Of a DNA stretch of 64,000 bases, positions 63,824 through 64,000 are shown one piece after another (positions within the stretch are counted from its first letter, which is position 1; each line of letters opens with the position of its first letter). Position numbers and translations under genes: made by a program. The DNA is from Parasedimentitalea marina (lineage in GTDB: Bacteria > Pseudomonadota > Alphaproteobacteria > Rhodobacterales > Rhodobacteraceae): the NCBI RefSeq assembly GCF_004006175.1, contig NZ_CP033219.1, positions 3,100,001 through 3,164,000 on the forward strand. The letters are read 5' to 3'. Under the pieces are notes generated by a model that saw only the letters and a list, made by a program, of their open reading frames with translations, made no database searches and was not told the DNA's origin.

Positions 63824-64000
63824 CACAAGCCTCCAACTTGGTTTTACAGTTAGGATCTTCCGGACACAGTCTAGAGGTCGCACTCCATCCGAGCTTTGAG
63901 CTAAGTCAATGCTGTCATCAATATGGGTAAGCTGCATGGCTGATGGCTTTGCCAAAGGCTCCAACCGGCCCCGGCGGCGCAAAACCGGATGCGCTGTGTC
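63824..64000. other. window end, no supported feature
   Basis: Upstream region of the stress-protein gene. An ATG at 63936 opens a rightward frame to the window edge (MADGFAKGSNRPRRRKTG), but 21 codons are too few to judge. Confidence 0.4.

Noticed and set aside
63936..64000. A possible rightward gene at the window edge
   Set aside because: Only 21 codons are visible and there is no strong ribosome binding site, so it cannot be judged.

Overview
The window is a 64-kb chromosomal segment of an alphaproteobacterium, most likely a marine Rhodobacteraceae (Roseobacter group). The assignment rests on gene content and order rather than a database search. It shows a yajC-secD-secF ... ccmABCDG run ending beside aconitase, a BamB-Der pair, HflK-HflC-DUF2065-DegP, an mmsA gene facing a LysR regulator, a DUF2842 protein and a nitrile hydratase operon. 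Codon use is GC-rich throughout except in short pockets. I see no rRNA, tRNA, CRISPR array, transposase, integrase or phage gene.

Layout. 1-2.1 kb: the 3' part of acnA, then two small orphan genes. 2.2-9.1 kb: a long leftward run holding cytochrome c maturation (ccmABCDG), a Mth938-like protein, a TauE-type permease and the Sec accessory proteins SecD, SecF and YajC. 9.2-17.2 kb: a mechanosensitive channel, serS, a desaturase, and the der-bamB-YfgM-like operon. 17.5-22.5 kb: a two-gene RND efflux system with a strong terminator. 22.8-28.3 kb: an Atm1-type ABC exporter, a large LysM protein, coaD and a CBS-domain protein. 28.3-31.5 kb: LysR regulator / mmsA divergent pair and a Tat-exported L,D-transpeptidase. 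31.7-38.6 kb: ispZ, a DMT permease, ftsY, a YhhN lysoplasmalogenase, xseA and purD. 38.6-42.8 kb: a patch of accessory genes: a secreted endonuclease-like protein, a frame-split membrane protein, a VCBS-repeat protein, a ferredoxin and the detached C-terminal OB fold of a DnaE2 polymerase. 42.9-50.1 kb: a Crp/Fnr regulator followed by a possible small RNA locus, then degP, DUF2065, hflC, hflK, gor and rpiA. 50.4-54.2 kb: a glutathione transferase, serine deaminase, DMT permease and thiamine diphosphokinase. 54.2-64 kb: a very acidic 731-residue protein, DUF2842, purA, the nitrile hydratase operon, secG, pyrG, class I aldolase and a universal stress protein.

Together the genes serve envelope biogenesis and quality control (Sec, Bam, FtsY, DegP, HflKC, LysM, L,D-transpeptidase), respiration (Ccm, aconitase, ferredoxin) and nucleotide or central metabolism (purD, purA, pyrG, fba, rpiA, mmsA). 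Most of the window is ordinary. No single novel multi-gene system stands out. The items most worth checking are a perfect CRP-type site plus twin hairpins beside the Crp/Fnr gene, a dispersed GAGTATTT...AAAGATGAA element at three places (once as a head-to-head inverted repeat), LacI-like operator repeats before the aldolase gene, the orphan DnaE2 OB fold, and the acidic 731-residue protein. All identifications come from reading motifs; none was confirmed by a search.
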